A stretch of 64,000 nt of DNA from Pseudomonadota bacterium (GCA_026388275.1 JAPLKB010000021.1:1-64000); one strand, 5' to 3'; shown: positions 1 through 9,542, numbered from the stretch's first letter. The notes: generated by a model not told the origin, from the sequence alone. Numbers and translations: made by a program.

Positions 1-140
<140 letters not shown>

Positions 141-224
141 CCGATTAAATTTTGTTCAAAAACTATTGAACGAGGACCTACTATCTGGTTTTCAAAGATC
201 AAGTAACCTTAAAAGCAGTACTAA

Positions 225-252
225 AATATACTTATTTTGCAGTCATTGTCAA
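225..252 (-). promoter_or_regulatory. rrn promoter, proximal copy
   Basis: On the minus strand a perfect -35 (TTGACA, complement 247-252) is followed by a 16-nt spacer and TATATT (225-230). It reads into the 16S gene about 85 nt away. Between it and the 16S lies TGATCTTTGAAAA (complement 189-201), which resembles a boxA antitermination element. The promoter block is a diverged duplicate of the one at 338-420. Confidence 0.8.
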
Positions 253-369
253 GGGATATAAATAATATCTTTTTCTGGAAGCCTGTATATCGATAATTTT
301 CGGTAAGTGACTTGCCGCCTTTGTTGTGACTGGTTTATTTAAAGATCATGTAACCTTGAAGCAGCCCTA

Positions 370-397
370 ATTATACTTATTTTTTGCTCTATGTCAA
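370..397 (-). promoter_or_regulatory. rrn promoter, distal copy
   Basis: A second perfect -35 TTGACA (complement 392-397) lies 16 nt from a perfect -10 TATAAT (370-375). The surrounding ~80 nt (338-420) aligns to 192-267, including the GATCTTTAAA boxA-like part, so the rRNA promoter has been duplicated in tandem. The rest of 398-566 shows no gene; it is AT-rich leader or intergenic DNA. Confidence 0.8.
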
Positions 398-566
398 GAT
401 ATATAGATAAAAATATTTTAATAATAAAATAAGTCATTATATCCGCATAATTAGAGCTTGTTGTTATTGCTCCGTTCATTACCTTCTTTTACAGTTTCGA
501 AGTATATATCAGCAATATTCTTCCTGCTTCTTGCCGCCGGTATCCTTTTCTCTTTCCGTATCAACA

Positions 567-869
567 TCAATTGTGCTTCAGATAAAACTTCAGATCCTTA
601 AGCACACCCTTTTTAACCTTCCCTTCTATCTTCTCCAGAATGTCTATCTTCATATACCGTAGTTGGGTCAGCCAGATAGGATCGTCTACTTCGACAAAAA
701 GTATGTTATTCCCTATCCTCGCAGGTTTGGTATGACATGCCGTCTTCTCTCCCACAATATCATTCCAGAGGTAGAATATTTTATGAGCGTCTATCTCCCC
801 TTTGATATCATACTCTTTTAGTACATTTTCAAGCGCTTTTTTTATCGAAACAAAGGCCATATTATACAC
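567..869 (-). CDS. DUF721/DciA-like protein
   Basis: A 100-aa protein with the DUF721 pattern: an amphipathic N-terminus, a central W-x2-I-V-G-x(4)-H-T-P-type segment (here WNDIVGEKTACHTKPARI) and a following LFVEVDDPIWLTQLRYM stretch. DUF721 includes DciA, which loads the replicative helicase in bacteria lacking DnaC; that role is inferred from the family. No good Shine-Dalgarno is visible, and the second Met (ATG at 860) may be the true start. It lies just downstream of metG on the same strand. Confidence 0.75.
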   Translation of the reverse strand: MYNMAFVSIKKALENVLKEYDIKGEIDAHKIFYLWNDIVGEKTACHTKPARIGNNILFVEVDDPIWLTQLRYMKIDILEKIEGKVKKGVLKDLKFYLKHN

Positions 870-936
870 TCGTTACACTTCGTGGTCCTGCAAAAAGGGT
901 CGAAACCACCAATGGCAGAAGGATCAGCAATCTTCA

Positions 937-2463
937 TCAGCCTTCTATCCTTGGAAAAACAGGTTTAATTTTATCTATATATGAAATGTCTTCCGTAAAA
1001 TAAAAAACTTTTTCTGCTTCAAATGATGCTTTCTCAATTTCCCTGCCGATACCAAGAGCATCCCATATGATTTGAGATTTTCCGGGCATAAAAGGATAAA
1101 GCAACATTGCCGCTATCCTTAAACCATTCCAGATATTATAGAGCACTGTCTTAATCCTCACATCGCCTTCTTTGGAAAGCTTCCATGGGGCTTCCGTATC
1201 AATATATTTATTTAGTATAGACATGATTTCAAAAACATCCTGGAGAGCCTTGTGATAGGCAAAGACTTCCATATCTCTCTGGTATTCCCCTACCAATCGT
1301 TCTACATTTTCTTCAACATACTCATCCATTCCGCCTTTCTTTTCAGGTTTCTCGATCTTACCCTGTAAAAATTTTCCTATCATTGTGACACTTCTGCTGG
1401 CAAGATTTCCGAAATCATTGGCAAGATCTCCGTTGATCCTGTGAACAAGTGCACTTTTTGAAAAATCACCGTCAAGGCCAAAAGGGACTTCCCTGAACAG
1501 AAAAAACCTGAATTCATCTACTCCATAAGTCTTCACGATCTCATGGGGATCTATAACATTACCAAGAGATTTGGACATTTTCTGTCCCTCTATAGTCCAC
1601 CAGCCGTGTGCAAAAACCCTCTTCGGTGGTTCGATATTGACAGACATTAAAAAACTTGGCCAGTATACGGCATGAAACCGCAAGATATCTTTACCCATAA
1701 GCTGAGCATCACATGGCCAGAATTTATTGAAAGTATCCATATCGTCGGGAAAGCCTATGCCTGTTATGTAATTGGTAAGGGCATCAAACCAGACATAGAC
1801 AATGTGCCTGGGGTCCATAGGAACCGGGATGCCCCAGTTAAAACTTGTCCTGCTTATGCTTAAGTCCCGTAAGCCGCCCTTTACAAAGCTTGCAACCTCA
1901 TTATACCTGACCTCGGGCATAACAAAGTCCTTGTGCGCATCCATAAGTGCAAGTATCCGTTCCCCATATTTTGACAACCTGAAAAAATAGCTCTCTTCCT
2001 TCAATTTTTCCGGCTGCCTTAAACAATCAGGACATTTTCCGTCCTTCAGTTGCATCTCAGTAAAATAACTTTCGCATGGCACACAATACCAGTCTTCATA
2101 CTCTCCAAGGTATATATCTCCGCTCTCATAGGCTTTCTGAAATATTTGTCTTACAACCTTTCTGTGCCTTTCTTCAGTGGTTCTGATAAAACCGGTGTTG
2201 GAGATATTGAGTACTTCCCATAGATCTGTAAACCTGGACACCATCCTATCAGCAAGTTCTTTAGGATGAATTCCCTGTTGCCCGGCTGCCTTTTCAACTT
2301 TCTGTCCGTGCTCATCCGTACCGGTCAGAAAAAAGACATCATATCCGCATATCCTTTTATAACGGGCCATAATATCAGCAGCAATGGTTGTGTATGCATG
2401 ACCGATATGAGGAACATCGTTAATGTAATAGATAGGCGTTGTTATGTAATAATGCTTATTCAT
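937..2463 (-). CDS. metG: methionyl-tRNA synthetase
   Basis: A 508-aa class I aminoacyl-tRNA synthetase that charges tRNA-Met. The HIGH motif is visible (PHIGHAYTT, residues 18-26), with a zinc-knuckle-like CVPCESYF...CPDC near residues 127-148 and the KMSKS loop (GQKMSKSLGNV) near residue 300. The length matches the short form without the C-terminal Trbp111 tRNA-binding domain. It sits downstream of ricT with a 98-nt gap and upstream of the DUF721 gene. Confidence 0.97.
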   Translation of the reverse strand: MNKHYYITTPIYYINDVPHIGHAYTTIAADIMARYKRICGYDVFFLTGTDEHGQKVEKAAGQQGIHPKELADRMVSRFTDLWEVLNISNTGFIRTTEERHRKVVRQIFQKAYESGDIYLGEYEDWYCVPCESYFTEMQLKDGKCPDCLRQPEKLKEESYFFRLSKYGERILALMDAHKDFVMPEVRYNEVASFVKGGLRDLSISRTSFNWGIPVPMDPRHIVYVWFDALTNYITGIGFPDDMDTFNKFWPCDAQLMGKDILRFHAVYWPSFLMSVNIEPPKRVFAHGWWTIEGQKMSKSLGNVIDPHEIVKTYGVDEFRFFLFREVPFGLDGDFSKSALVHRINGDLANDFGNLASRSVTMIGKFLQGKIEKPEKKGGMDEYVEENVERLVGEYQRDMEVFAYHKALQDVFEIMSILNKYIDTEAPWKLSKEGDVRIKTVLYNIWNGLRIAAMLLYPFMPGKSQIIWDALGIGREIEKASFEAEKVFYFTEDISYIDKIKPVFPRIEG

Positions 2464-2561
2464 GTATATACTCCGTAATGCTTATTTTGTATGTTTAACT
2501 TTTTGTATTTACAATGAAAAATATCGAGTTCAATAATATTTGTCGCATATCGTGCACATAA

Positions 2562-3350
2562 CTATCCGGCATTATTCTTCTTGATATCGCTCAGAGATAC
2601 AGCAACCTCTTTACCGTCGCTAAGCTCAACGGTTATTGTAGAACACAGAGTATTATGTTTTACAACTTTACCTTCTCCTTGCTGGATAGTCACCTTTTTT
2701 CCGACCTTCGGGAAATCCTTTTTGCAATTCATATACATATCAAATTCATAAGCAAGACAGCACATGAGCCTTCCGCATATTCCCGAAATTTTCGCAGGGT
2801 TTAATGCAAGGCTCTGCTCCTTCACCATTTTTATGGAAACTATTGAAAAAGCGTTTAAGAACCTCCTGCAACAGCATACGTTTCCACAATTCCCGAGGCC
2901 TCCGACTATTTTAGCTTCATCTCTCACACCAACCTGTCTTAACTCTATCCGTATCTTGAATTCTTTCGCAAGTTCTTTCACTAATTCCCTGAAATCTACC
3001 CTGCTTTCAGAAACAAAATAGTACAGGAGTTTTGTGCCGCCGAACAGGTATTCCGCATACAGCAACTTCATCGGCAGATTCATCTCCAATATCTTTTTTT
3101 TACAATAATTAAAAGCATATATTTCTTTCTCTTTTAAAGAGAAGTGCTCCTGAACCTCGTTTTCGGTCGCCTTTCTGGTTGCTTTTTTCAGACCTTGCTT
3201 TGTTGTTTCCTGCGGTTCAGTTACAACCTCACACAGACATAAACCTTTTTCAATTTCACCGATAAGGTAATCCCCAATTTTAACATCTTCTGATACTTCC
3301 ATTTCGATTACGCTTGTTAATACGTCTACTTTTATATAGCAACTCTTCAT
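2562..3350 (-). CDS. PSP1-domain protein, RicT/YaaT-like
   Basis: A 262-aa PSP1-family protein. The Cys-rich signature of RicT is clear: CGNVCCCRRFL near residues 155-165 and CGRLMCCLAYEF near 192-203. In Bacillus, RicT works with RicA/RicF in an iron-sulfur complex affecting RNA processing; the role here is inferred. Its ATG overlaps the TGA of holB (ATGA), which indicates translational coupling in a tmk-holB-ricT-metG order commonly seen in bacteria. Confidence 0.9.
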   Translation of the reverse strand: MKSCYIKVDVLTSVIEMEVSEDVKIGDYLIGEIEKGLCLCEVVTEPQETTKQGLKKATRKATENEVQEHFSLKEKEIYAFNYCKKKILEMNLPMKLLYAEYLFGGTKLLYYFVSESRVDFRELVKELAKEFKIRIELRQVGVRDEAKIVGGLGNCGNVCCCRRFLNAFSIVSIKMVKEQSLALNPAKISGICGRLMCCLAYEFDMYMNCKKDFPKVGKKVTIQQGEGKVVKHNTLCSTITVELSDGKEVAVSLSDIKKNNAG

Positions 3351-4309
3351 TTCTGCTCCATTATATCCAGTAACATCGTTTCAATAGCAAGAAGCTTGTT
3401 TATATTATACCTCATCATGCCAAAAGTTTCCTGAATTCTTCTGATAGAATTCTCTATCCATTTTGTATTCACGGATTCAGCATTAAGAAGCTCCTTCATA
3501 TCCCTGTTGATCATCATAGATGCATCTCTGCATTCGCTCATAACTGACATGTCCCTGAAAAGGGAAAGCAGGAAAGACAAAAACATCGTCAAATCTCTAT
3601 GACTTCTCACTATTCTTTCCGACATCAAGGTGGCATGCATAAAACTTCTGTTTTTTCCGACTATCAGTTCTGCAAGCTTATGCCGCAATAAAAGGTGATC
3701 TTGCTCCATCCAGAAAAAACCGCAACCAATACTCCCCTGAGAAACATAAGATAACAACTCGGCATTACTTTCATCCATGTTGGCGGTATCCATAAAGTAC
3801 TGCTGCAGATGCTCCCTCGGGAGCGGGCTGAAACTAACTCTTGCGCAACGCGACCGTATGGTCAAAGGAACATCCCTTTCCGATGATGTAATAAGAAAAA
3901 ATATGTTAAAAGGGGGAGGCTCTTCAAGTGTCTTCAGAAGAGCATTCGTAGCCTCATGAGTCATTGCATCGGCCCTGTCAATAAGGATTATTCTTTTATC
4001 ACTTTCGTAAGGATACTCATATACCTCCCTGCCGATAGTTCTCGATTGGTCTATACCTATGGTATCTTCGTTGTCAAAAATTAAAACATCGGGATGTATA
4101 CCACGTTCTACTTTATTACAAGGACGACATACCCCGCAGTTATTATGCCCTTCACACAGAATATACTTTGCAAATTCCTTTGCCGTCTTCTTTTTCCCTA
4201 TGCCCTCCTGACCTGTGAATAAAAAAGCATGAGGTAATTTTTCCTTTTCCAGGGTAGACAAAAAAAACTGTTTCTGCTTCTCGTGACCAAAAATCTCATT
4301 AAATCCCAT
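3347..4309 (-). CDS. holB: DNA polymerase III delta' subunit
   Basis: A 320-aa clamp-loader AAA+ subunit. A P-loop-like GQEGIGKKK is near residue 34, the zinc-binding Cys cluster C-x(6)-C-x2-C-x2-C near residues 52-65, and the conserved NALLKTLEEPPP with SRC motif near residues 118-155. The start overlaps the end of tmk by 11 nt and the stop overlaps ricT. This is the expected neighbourhood. Confidence 0.93.
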   Translation of the reverse strand: MGFNEIFGHEKQKQFFLSTLEKEKLPHAFLFTGQEGIGKKKTAKEFAKYILCEGHNNCGVCRPCNKVERGIHPDVLIFDNEDTIGIDQSRTIGREVYEYPYESDKRIILIDRADAMTHEATNALLKTLEEPPPFNIFFLITSSERDVPLTIRSRCARVSFSPLPREHLQQYFMDTANMDESNAELLSYVSQGSIGCGFFWMEQDHLLLRHKLAELIVGKNRSFMHATLMSERIVRSHRDLTMFLSFLLSLFRDMSVMSECRDASMMINRDMKELLNAESVNTKWIENSIRRIQETFGMMRYNINKLLAIETMLLDIMEQK

Positions 4310-4922
4310 AACTTTTTAAAAGTTCTTCTACTTTATCCTTTATCTTTTTTTGTACCTCTTCAACCTTTGCATCACCTTTGACTACAAAAAATCTCTCAGG
4401 TTCTTTTTTTGATAGCTTTATATACGCTGCTTTAACTTTATTGTGGAAAGAAAGCGCTTCGTTTTCAAATCTGTCCATTAAAAAATCACGTTCCGCCTTT
4501 CTCCTGAATCCTTCCTCGGCCTCACAATCGAGAAGCACCGTAAGTTTTGGTCTTATCCCTTTTGTAACAAGTCTGTTTAATGTCTGAATAATCCCCTGAT
4601 CCATGCCTCTTCCATACCCTTGATATGCATATGTTGCATCTGTAAACCTGTCGCATATAACAATCCTGCCATCCTGAAGAGCCGGACCGATCACTTCTTC
4701 TACGTGCTGAGCTCTCATAGCCATAAGCACAAGAAGCTCTGAAAGCGGAAATACATGGATATCAGGCTGCAGGATAGACTTTCGCAAGGCCTCACCGAAG
4801 GCAGTACCTCCAGGTTCCCGTGTTTTAACAGGTTTATATCCTTTATCCACAAGATAATTATATAAAAGCTCTACCTGGGTTGTCTTGCCGCTACCCTCTA
4901 CCCCTTCAAATGTTATAAGCAT
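4299..4922 (-). CDS. tmk: thymidylate kinase
   Basis: A 207-aa dTMP kinase making dTDP. The Walker A motif is FEGVEGSGKTTQ at residues 5-16, the DR[YF] motif is CDRFTDATYAYQGYG near residue 89-103, and the LID region is R-rich (FRRKAERD). It is first of the coupled tmk-holB-ricT set. Confidence 0.97.
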   Translation of the reverse strand: MLITFEGVEGSGKTTQVELLYNYLVDKGYKPVKTREPGGTAFGEALRKSILQPDIHVFPLSELLVLMAMRAQHVEEVIGPALQDGRIVICDRFTDATYAYQGYGRGMDQGIIQTLNRLVTKGIRPKLTVLLDCEAEEGFRRKAERDFLMDRFENEALSFHNKVKAAYIKLSKKEPERFFVVKGDAKVEEVQKKIKDKVEELLKSYGI

Positions 4923-5005
4923 GTGTTTCCTTTACAAAAGCTTACCGCAAGCCCTCTAAATAGAATGGTTTAAGCAGTTCAAACAGCTTGAATGATTTAG
5001 ATGAT

Positions 5006-5569
5006 TTATTTAACCCTTTCCATATATTGCCCACTTCTCGTATCTATCTTTACAACATCGCCTTCTTCCACAAAAAGCGGGACCTGGATGGTATAACCGG
5101 TTTCAAGCAACGCAGGTTTTGTTGCATTCTGCGCAGTATCCCCTTTGGCTCCCGGTTCTGTACTGGTTATCAAAAGGCTCACAAAGTTCTGAATCTCAAC
5201 ACCGATTGTTCTGCCTTGATATATCAGGACTTCAATGACCAGCCCCTCTTTGAGATAATTCTTCGCATCACCCAGTTGTTCCTCATCAATATATAATTGG
5301 TCATAGGTGTTAGTATCCATAAAATAGTATTTGTCGCCCTCTTTATACAGGAACTGCATATCCTTTTCTTCAAGTTCAGGCAACTCTACCTTATCTCCGG
5401 AACGGAAAGTCCTGTCAAGCACATTACCACTAACAAGGCTTTTTATCCGTGTTCTGACAAAAGCCCCTCCCTTGCCAGGCTTTACATGCTGAAACTCAAC
5501 TATGACAAACGGCTCATTGTCCATAAGAATTCTTAATCCTTTTCTAAACTCTGCAGTTGAAACTATCAT
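5006..5569 (-). CDS. efp: translation elongation factor P
   Basis: A 187-aa EF-P of standard length, which relieves ribosome stalling at polyproline. The domain I loop HVKPGKGGAFVRTR (around residues 28-41) carries the lysine that is post-translationally modified in many bacteria, and the C-terminal signature GDVVKIDTRSGQYMERV is intact. It follows a Xaa-Pro peptidase gene, a conserved efp partner. Confidence 0.97.
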   Translation of the reverse strand: MIVSTAEFRKGLRILMDNEPFVIVEFQHVKPGKGGAFVRTRIKSLVSGNVLDRTFRSGDKVELPELEEKDMQFLYKEGDKYYFMDTNTYDQLYIDEEQLGDAKNYLKEGLVIEVLIYQGRTIGVEIQNFVSLLITSTEPGAKGDTAQNATKPALLETGYTIQVPLFVEEGDVVKIDTRSGQYMERVK

Positions 5570-5631
5570 TCTATCCTCCCGTTAATGCAGTGAATAGTAG
5601 TTGGTAAATAAATATACATGTTCACTACTCA

Positions 5632-6705
5632 CTAAATACTGATTTGCAGCATTTCCTTCCTGATATTTGTCAGTACCTTTGCTCCGTCATTTGTAATAAG
5701 CAGCATATCCTCCAGCCTGACACCGCCGAGTGTAGGCAAATAAATACCCGGCTCGATTGTAATCACCATGTTTTCTTCCAGTATCCCCTCTCCTGTGCTA
5801 TTAATGGATGGGGCTTCATGAACAGCTATTCCCACACCATGTCCCACTCCGTGCCCGAAAAATCCTCCATATCCAGCATTATCTATAAAGCCCCTGACAA
5901 TCATATCCAGTTCTTTTACGGACATTCCGGCTTTAGCTTTTTCAAGGGCAAGTTCCCGTGCATCATTTACTATCTTAAAAATCTCCTTAATTTTTCCATT
6001 AACTTCTCCTACGGATACCGTGCATGTCTCGTCGCTGCAATAACCATCTACACGTGAGCCAAAATCTATGATAATCGTTTCCCCATCCTTTATCTTCCTG
6101 TTTGTCGGAACAGCATGGGGAAGTGCCGCTCTCGGACCTGAAGCCACGATAGTATCAAAAGACGGGCAATCTGCTCCCATGCGCCTCATCGTGTATTCAA
6201 GTTCATCGGCAATTTCTTTTTCGGTTTTGTCCGGACAAATCTTTTCAAAAACTTCTACAAATGCATTCGTTGCAATATCAATGGCTTTCCTGATCGCATC
6301 AATTTCGCCAGAGTCTTTACATTTTCTTATTTCCTCGATTTCATTTTCCAGAGGAATAAACTCGGTACTTTGTACGGTATCTTTCCATGTATCATACATC
6401 TTATATGAAGTATGAAAGCTATCGAATCCCATACGTTTTATCACATATTGATCGCATATCTCTGAAAGTACGTTCTTCTTGCTCGTTAGCTCTACTATTC
6501 TTACATCCTTTGTTACTTCCTTTGCATAGGTAATGTACCTGAAATCCGTGATAAGCAACACATCGCCTTTCGTAATAACAAGAGTACCTTCAGAACCCTT
6601 AAACCCGGTAAGGTAAAATATATTGTCCATGCCTCTTATGATGCATGCATCTAAGCCTTCTTCGTGAATGATATTATTAATTTTTTCAATCCTGTTCTCT
6701 CTCAT
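5632..6705 (-). CDS. Xaa-Pro aminopeptidase (M24 family)
   Basis: A 357-aa metallopeptidase with a creatinase-like N-domain (about 1-130) and an M24 pita-bread domain. Metal ligands are visible: IIDFGSRVDGYCSDETCT (two Asp), GHGVGHGVGIAVHE (His), ITIEPGIYLP (Glu) and VRLEDMLLI (Glu). It cleaves N-terminal residues next to proline. Spacing to efp (62 nt) suggests one operon. Confidence 0.92.
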   Translation of the reverse strand: MRENRIEKINNIIHEEGLDACIIRGMDNIFYLTGFKGSEGTLVITKGDVLLITDFRYITYAKEVTKDVRIVELTSKKNVLSEICDQYVIKRMGFDSFHTSYKMYDTWKDTVQSTEFIPLENEIEEIRKCKDSGEIDAIRKAIDIATNAFVEVFEKICPDKTEKEIADELEYTMRRMGADCPSFDTIVASGPRAALPHAVPTNRKIKDGETIIIDFGSRVDGYCSDETCTVSVGEVNGKIKEIFKIVNDARELALEKAKAGMSVKELDMIVRGFIDNAGYGGFFGHGVGHGVGIAVHEAPSINSTGEGILEENMVITIEPGIYLPTLGGVRLEDMLLITNDGAKVLTNIRKEMLQISI

Positions 6706-6713
6706 AACATAAT

Positions 6714-6935
6714 TTACCAGAGCTTCTTTTTTAATATTCTCTTAAATCCCGGCAGGCTGTTACGCTCTTTAAACTCCCTTTTTAATGCAACGATGCGCTT
6801 TTTGTAAAAATCGTTTTCAGGCTCTCTTTTTGAAAGCCTTTCATATAACTCTATCGCTTTTTCAATATAACCCTGCTCAAGGTAAATATCCGCAAGGGTG
6901 GGAGATAATATCTTACTTTTGTTATCTATATCCAT
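6714..6935 (-). CDS. small TPR-motif protein
   Basis: A 73-aa protein with one TPR-like helical hairpin (LADIYLEQGYIEKAIELYE, then ISKREPENDF-type sequence). It lies 8 nt upstream of the peptidase gene on the same strand, probably co-transcribed. Its function is unknown; it may be a protein-interaction adaptor. Confidence 0.7.
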   Translation of the reverse strand: MDIDNKSKILSPTLADIYLEQGYIEKAIELYERLSKREPENDFYKKRIVALKREFKERNSLPGFKRILKKKLW

Positions 6936-7034
6936 ATGGGATAGTTAAATGAATCTCCTTATAAAAATCAAGCTAAATCGTATGCTTCATCACTGACGGT
7001 TTGTATCTCCTGAAAAACTTTCAGTTACAAGCCG

Positions 7035-7775
7035 CTACGGATTAAGAACTTCAATGCCATAAAATACATTAAATAAGGTGCTCGATATTGTCAGACGCCT
7101 GATACCTGTCCGGGCGATTATCTCTTTTCCTGTTTCAATTGCTTCTTTCCTTATGTTCAACGCATCATATTTATTAAGGACAATCATACACTTTTCAATA
7201 TCAATACCTTTTAGAAGGGCGTCTTTGTCAAAGAGCCGCAGAAAAACATCCCGGGTAATCAGGGCATCATTGATTATCCCGGTTGCTTCACAAAAAAGCT
7301 TCCATCTGAATACTTTTTCATTAACCCTTCCGTAAAGTCCATCGAGTCCGCATATAACAATAACCTTTTCACAAAAAGGAGGTATGACAGGCTCATAGCT
7401 CGCCGGAAATTTAAGCGGCATGCTCTTCGCTCCATCTGCTTCAATAAGAACAACATCGTATATGCTGCCGAGCATCTCAATATCTTCAAAACTTACTGCA
7501 GTAAGTTTTCCCTTTTCGTTGTTCCTACCGACTCTGATAAAAGGACTACCTGCTTGAACATCAGGACCTTCGTCAAGTAAAAGATAAGGCTCTTTTACAA
7601 AAATCTTTGTTGTCGTTGTAATTGCTACAGTCCGGCCCAGTTTAAGAAATTCTCCGGCCAAATGCTCCATAAGGCTCGTTTTGCCTCCGGAACCGGTAAG
7701 GGCAATGTATTTATACGCCGATACAGCTTTTATGAAATCAATTTTTCGAAATTTCCACATTAAGATGGAAAACAA
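7035..7775 (-). CDS. yqeC: YqeC-like selenium-dependent hydroxylase accessory protein
   Basis: A 246-aa P-loop protein with ALTGSGGKTSLMEHLA near residues 26-40, TTTTKIF near 53-59 and DGAKSMPLK near 113-121. These are hallmarks of the YqeC family, linked to maturation of selenium-dependent molybdenum hydroxylases. A molybdenum hydroxylase operon lies about 9 kb away, which fits but does not prove a functional link. The start may be a downstream Met (position 7757). Confidence 0.82.
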   Translation of the reverse strand: MFSILMWKFRKIDFIKAVSAYKYIALTGSGGKTSLMEHLAGEFLKLGRTVAITTTTKIFVKEPYLLLDEGPDVQAGSPFIRVGRNNEKGKLTAVSFEDIEMLGSIYDVVLIEADGAKSMPLKFPASYEPVIPPFCEKVIVICGLDGLYGRVNEKVFRWKLFCEATGIINDALITRDVFLRLFDKDALLKGIDIEKCMIVLNKYDALNIRKEAIETGKEIIARTGIRRLTISSTLFNVFYGIEVLNP

Positions 7776-7820
7776 GGGGTAATCATTAATGTGTGTACAT
7801 TTAAGATTACCCCGACATCA

Positions 7821-8300
7821 TCAGTCTTTATTCATCTGTTTCAAATCATTTCCTTTGTGCATAGATCCTTTATCGGTTGAAGAAGCAGGACCTACCCATA
7901 CTTCGACTTCGGCGTTGAAACTGTCTTTTACCATCTTTATGCTGCATGTTTTATCATCTTTCACAAAGTTCAGCGTTACATCTTTGAACTTGAAACTATT
8001 AACAAACTTCCAGCCGTTTTTAATCATATTTACCTTGAAATAATTTTCAAGTGATTGAAGCTCAACATTGCCGTTCAGATACATCACCCCTACTCTCAGA
8101 TTAGCAGTTTCATAAATAAAGCTCTTTTCTCTTACAAAATTGAGTTCTTTCGGCAGAGGAATATCAGGAAACCCGTAAAAAGTCTGGTTTAAAGCATTTT
8201 GTCCGGATTGCGGAGTTTCATCTTTAACCGGTTTCTGAAAAAGTGTACACCCTGAGAAAACCAGCAATATTATGCAAAATGATAAGACAATCTTTCTCAT
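7821..8300 (-). CDS. putative lipoprotein
   Basis: A 159-aa protein with a lipoprotein signal: MRK, a hydrophobic core, then the lipobox VFSGC with Cys18. The mature part contains YGFPDIPLPKELNF and ends in a charged tail; it resembles small DUF4810/DUF799-type anchored proteins but I cannot name it. Its ATG overlaps the folE2 TGA (ATGA), and its Shine-Dalgarno AGGAGGGAG lies inside folE2. Confidence 0.8.
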   Translation of the reverse strand: MRKIVLSFCIILLVFSGCTLFQKPVKDETPQSGQNALNQTFYGFPDIPLPKELNFVREKSFIYETANLRVGVMYLNGNVELQSLENYFKVNMIKNGWKFVNSFKFKDVTLNFVKDDKTCSIKMVKDSFNAEVEVWVGPASSTDKGSMHKGNDLKQMNKD

Positions 8301-9115
8301 ATACTCCCTCCTTGGTTTTTTCTTTCAAGATAAGCATAGGCACTGTGGTTATGGATACTCTCAAAATTTTCCGCTTCAATGGAAAACCATGTAAAGTTCC
8401 CATCGTTCTCCAATAGTTGGGCAACACCCCTTACAACATCCTCCACAAATTTAGGATTGGCAAAGGCCCTTTCCGTTACATATTTCTCATCTTCCCTTTT
8501 GAGTATCGTATATATATCGCTGCTTGCGCATCTCTCAACAATACTTATCAAATCCTCCAGCCAGAAAAATTTTCTGAACTTTACTTCCGCCTTTACAATG
8601 CCCCTCTGGTTATGAGCTCCATATTCGCTTATTTCCTGTGAACAGGGGCAGAGCGTATTAACCGGAACCGAGGCTGAAACAATAAACTCCTTCATCTCGC
8701 CTGAACCGTTCATGTGTCCGACAAAACCACATTGATATTCAAGATAACCCTGAGTCTTTGAAACAGGCGCCTCTTTTTTAACAAAATAAGGAAATTTCAC
8801 TACAAGATGTGCTGCTTCTGCATTCAGCCGGTCTTTCATCTCCTTTAATATACCGGGAAAATTTTTCATATTTATCATACTTTTATTTTCGTGCAGGATT
8901 TCAACAAACCTGCTCATGTGTGTACCTTTATAATTATGCGGAAGATTGACATACATGTCTATTGTAGCAATCGTATGCTGAAAACCGTTTGTCTTGTCAA
9001 GTACTACAATCGGGTATTTTACATTCTTTACACCGACTTTATCGATTTCGATCTGACGGAAATCGTACATATTCTGGACATCTATCATTTCATCTTTATT
9101 CAGAGTACGCTGCAT
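8297..9115 (-). CDS. folE2: GTP cyclohydrolase FolE2 (type IB)
   Basis: A 272-aa FolE2 enzyme converting GTP to 7,8-dihydroneopterin triphosphate. The family signature CPCSQEISEYGAHNQRG (about 157-173) carries the metal-binding Cys, with EGA/FENFESIHNHSAYAY at the C-terminus. It overlaps queD by 20 nt, so the pair supplies 6-carboxytetrahydropterin for 7-deazaguanine (queuosine) or folate synthesis. Confidence 0.95.
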   Translation of the reverse strand: MQRTLNKDEMIDVQNMYDFRQIEIDKVGVKNVKYPIVVLDKTNGFQHTIATIDMYVNLPHNYKGTHMSRFVEILHENKSMINMKNFPGILKEMKDRLNAEAAHLVVKFPYFVKKEAPVSKTQGYLEYQCGFVGHMNGSGEMKEFIVSASVPVNTLCPCSQEISEYGAHNQRGIVKAEVKFRKFFWLEDLISIVERCASSDIYTILKREDEKYVTERAFANPKFVEDVVRGVAQLLENDGNFTWFSIEAENFESIHNHSAYAYLERKNQGGSI

Positions 9116-9464
9116 ATGTCTTCTCCGATTCCCACACTCTTACTTCTTTTAATGTTATATCTTTTTTCTTAAGCATTGTTTTTAATTCATTAAATATATA
9201 CATTGATAAATACTCGGAAGAACCCGATCTCTCCACAAAAAAAGGTATTTCATTTATATACTTATGGTCAAGGGTATCCAGGATGCGTTTGAGGTGATTT
9301 TTCAGGATTTTAAAATCTACAAGCATCCCGCCTTTACCAAGATGTTCTCCCGCAAACAGCGCCTCAACCAGAAAATTATGACCATGCAACGCTTCACATT
9401 TCCCGTTGTAGTCTTTTATATTGTGAGCTGCAGAAAAAGTATCCTTCACGCAAAGGGTAAACAT
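9096..9464 (-). CDS. queD: 6-carboxy-5,6,7,8-tetrahydropterin synthase
   Basis: A 122-aa PTPS/QueD-family enzyme. Zinc His residues appear in FSAAHNI and HGHN; the C-x3-H-x-H motif CEALHGH (about 24-30) and the DHKYINE segment are typical of QueD. It acts after FolE2 in queuosine precursor synthesis. No queE/queC is present in the window. Confidence 0.93.
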   Translation of the reverse strand: MFTLCVKDTFSAAHNIKDYNGKCEALHGHNFLVEALFAGEHLGKGGMLVDFKILKNHLKRILDTLDHKYINEIPFFVERSGSSEYLSMYIFNELKTMLKKKDITLKEVRVWESEKTYAAYSE

Positions 9465-9518
9465 GGAGATAATTTATATTTTGAGATCTTTCTTGTCAAT
9501 AAAAACCGATAAAGCAGC

Positions 9519-9542
9519 GCCCTGCAACTTCCGTTGCAGGGC
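9519..9542 (-). terminator. strong hairpin between rplC and queD
   Basis: A perfect 9-bp stem (GCCCTGCAA / TTGCAGGGC) with a 6-nt loop lies downstream of rplC and upstream of queD. The following minus-strand sequence (GCTGCTTTATC) has only a weak U-tract, so it may terminate or attenuate rather than fully stop transcription. Confidence 0.6.
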
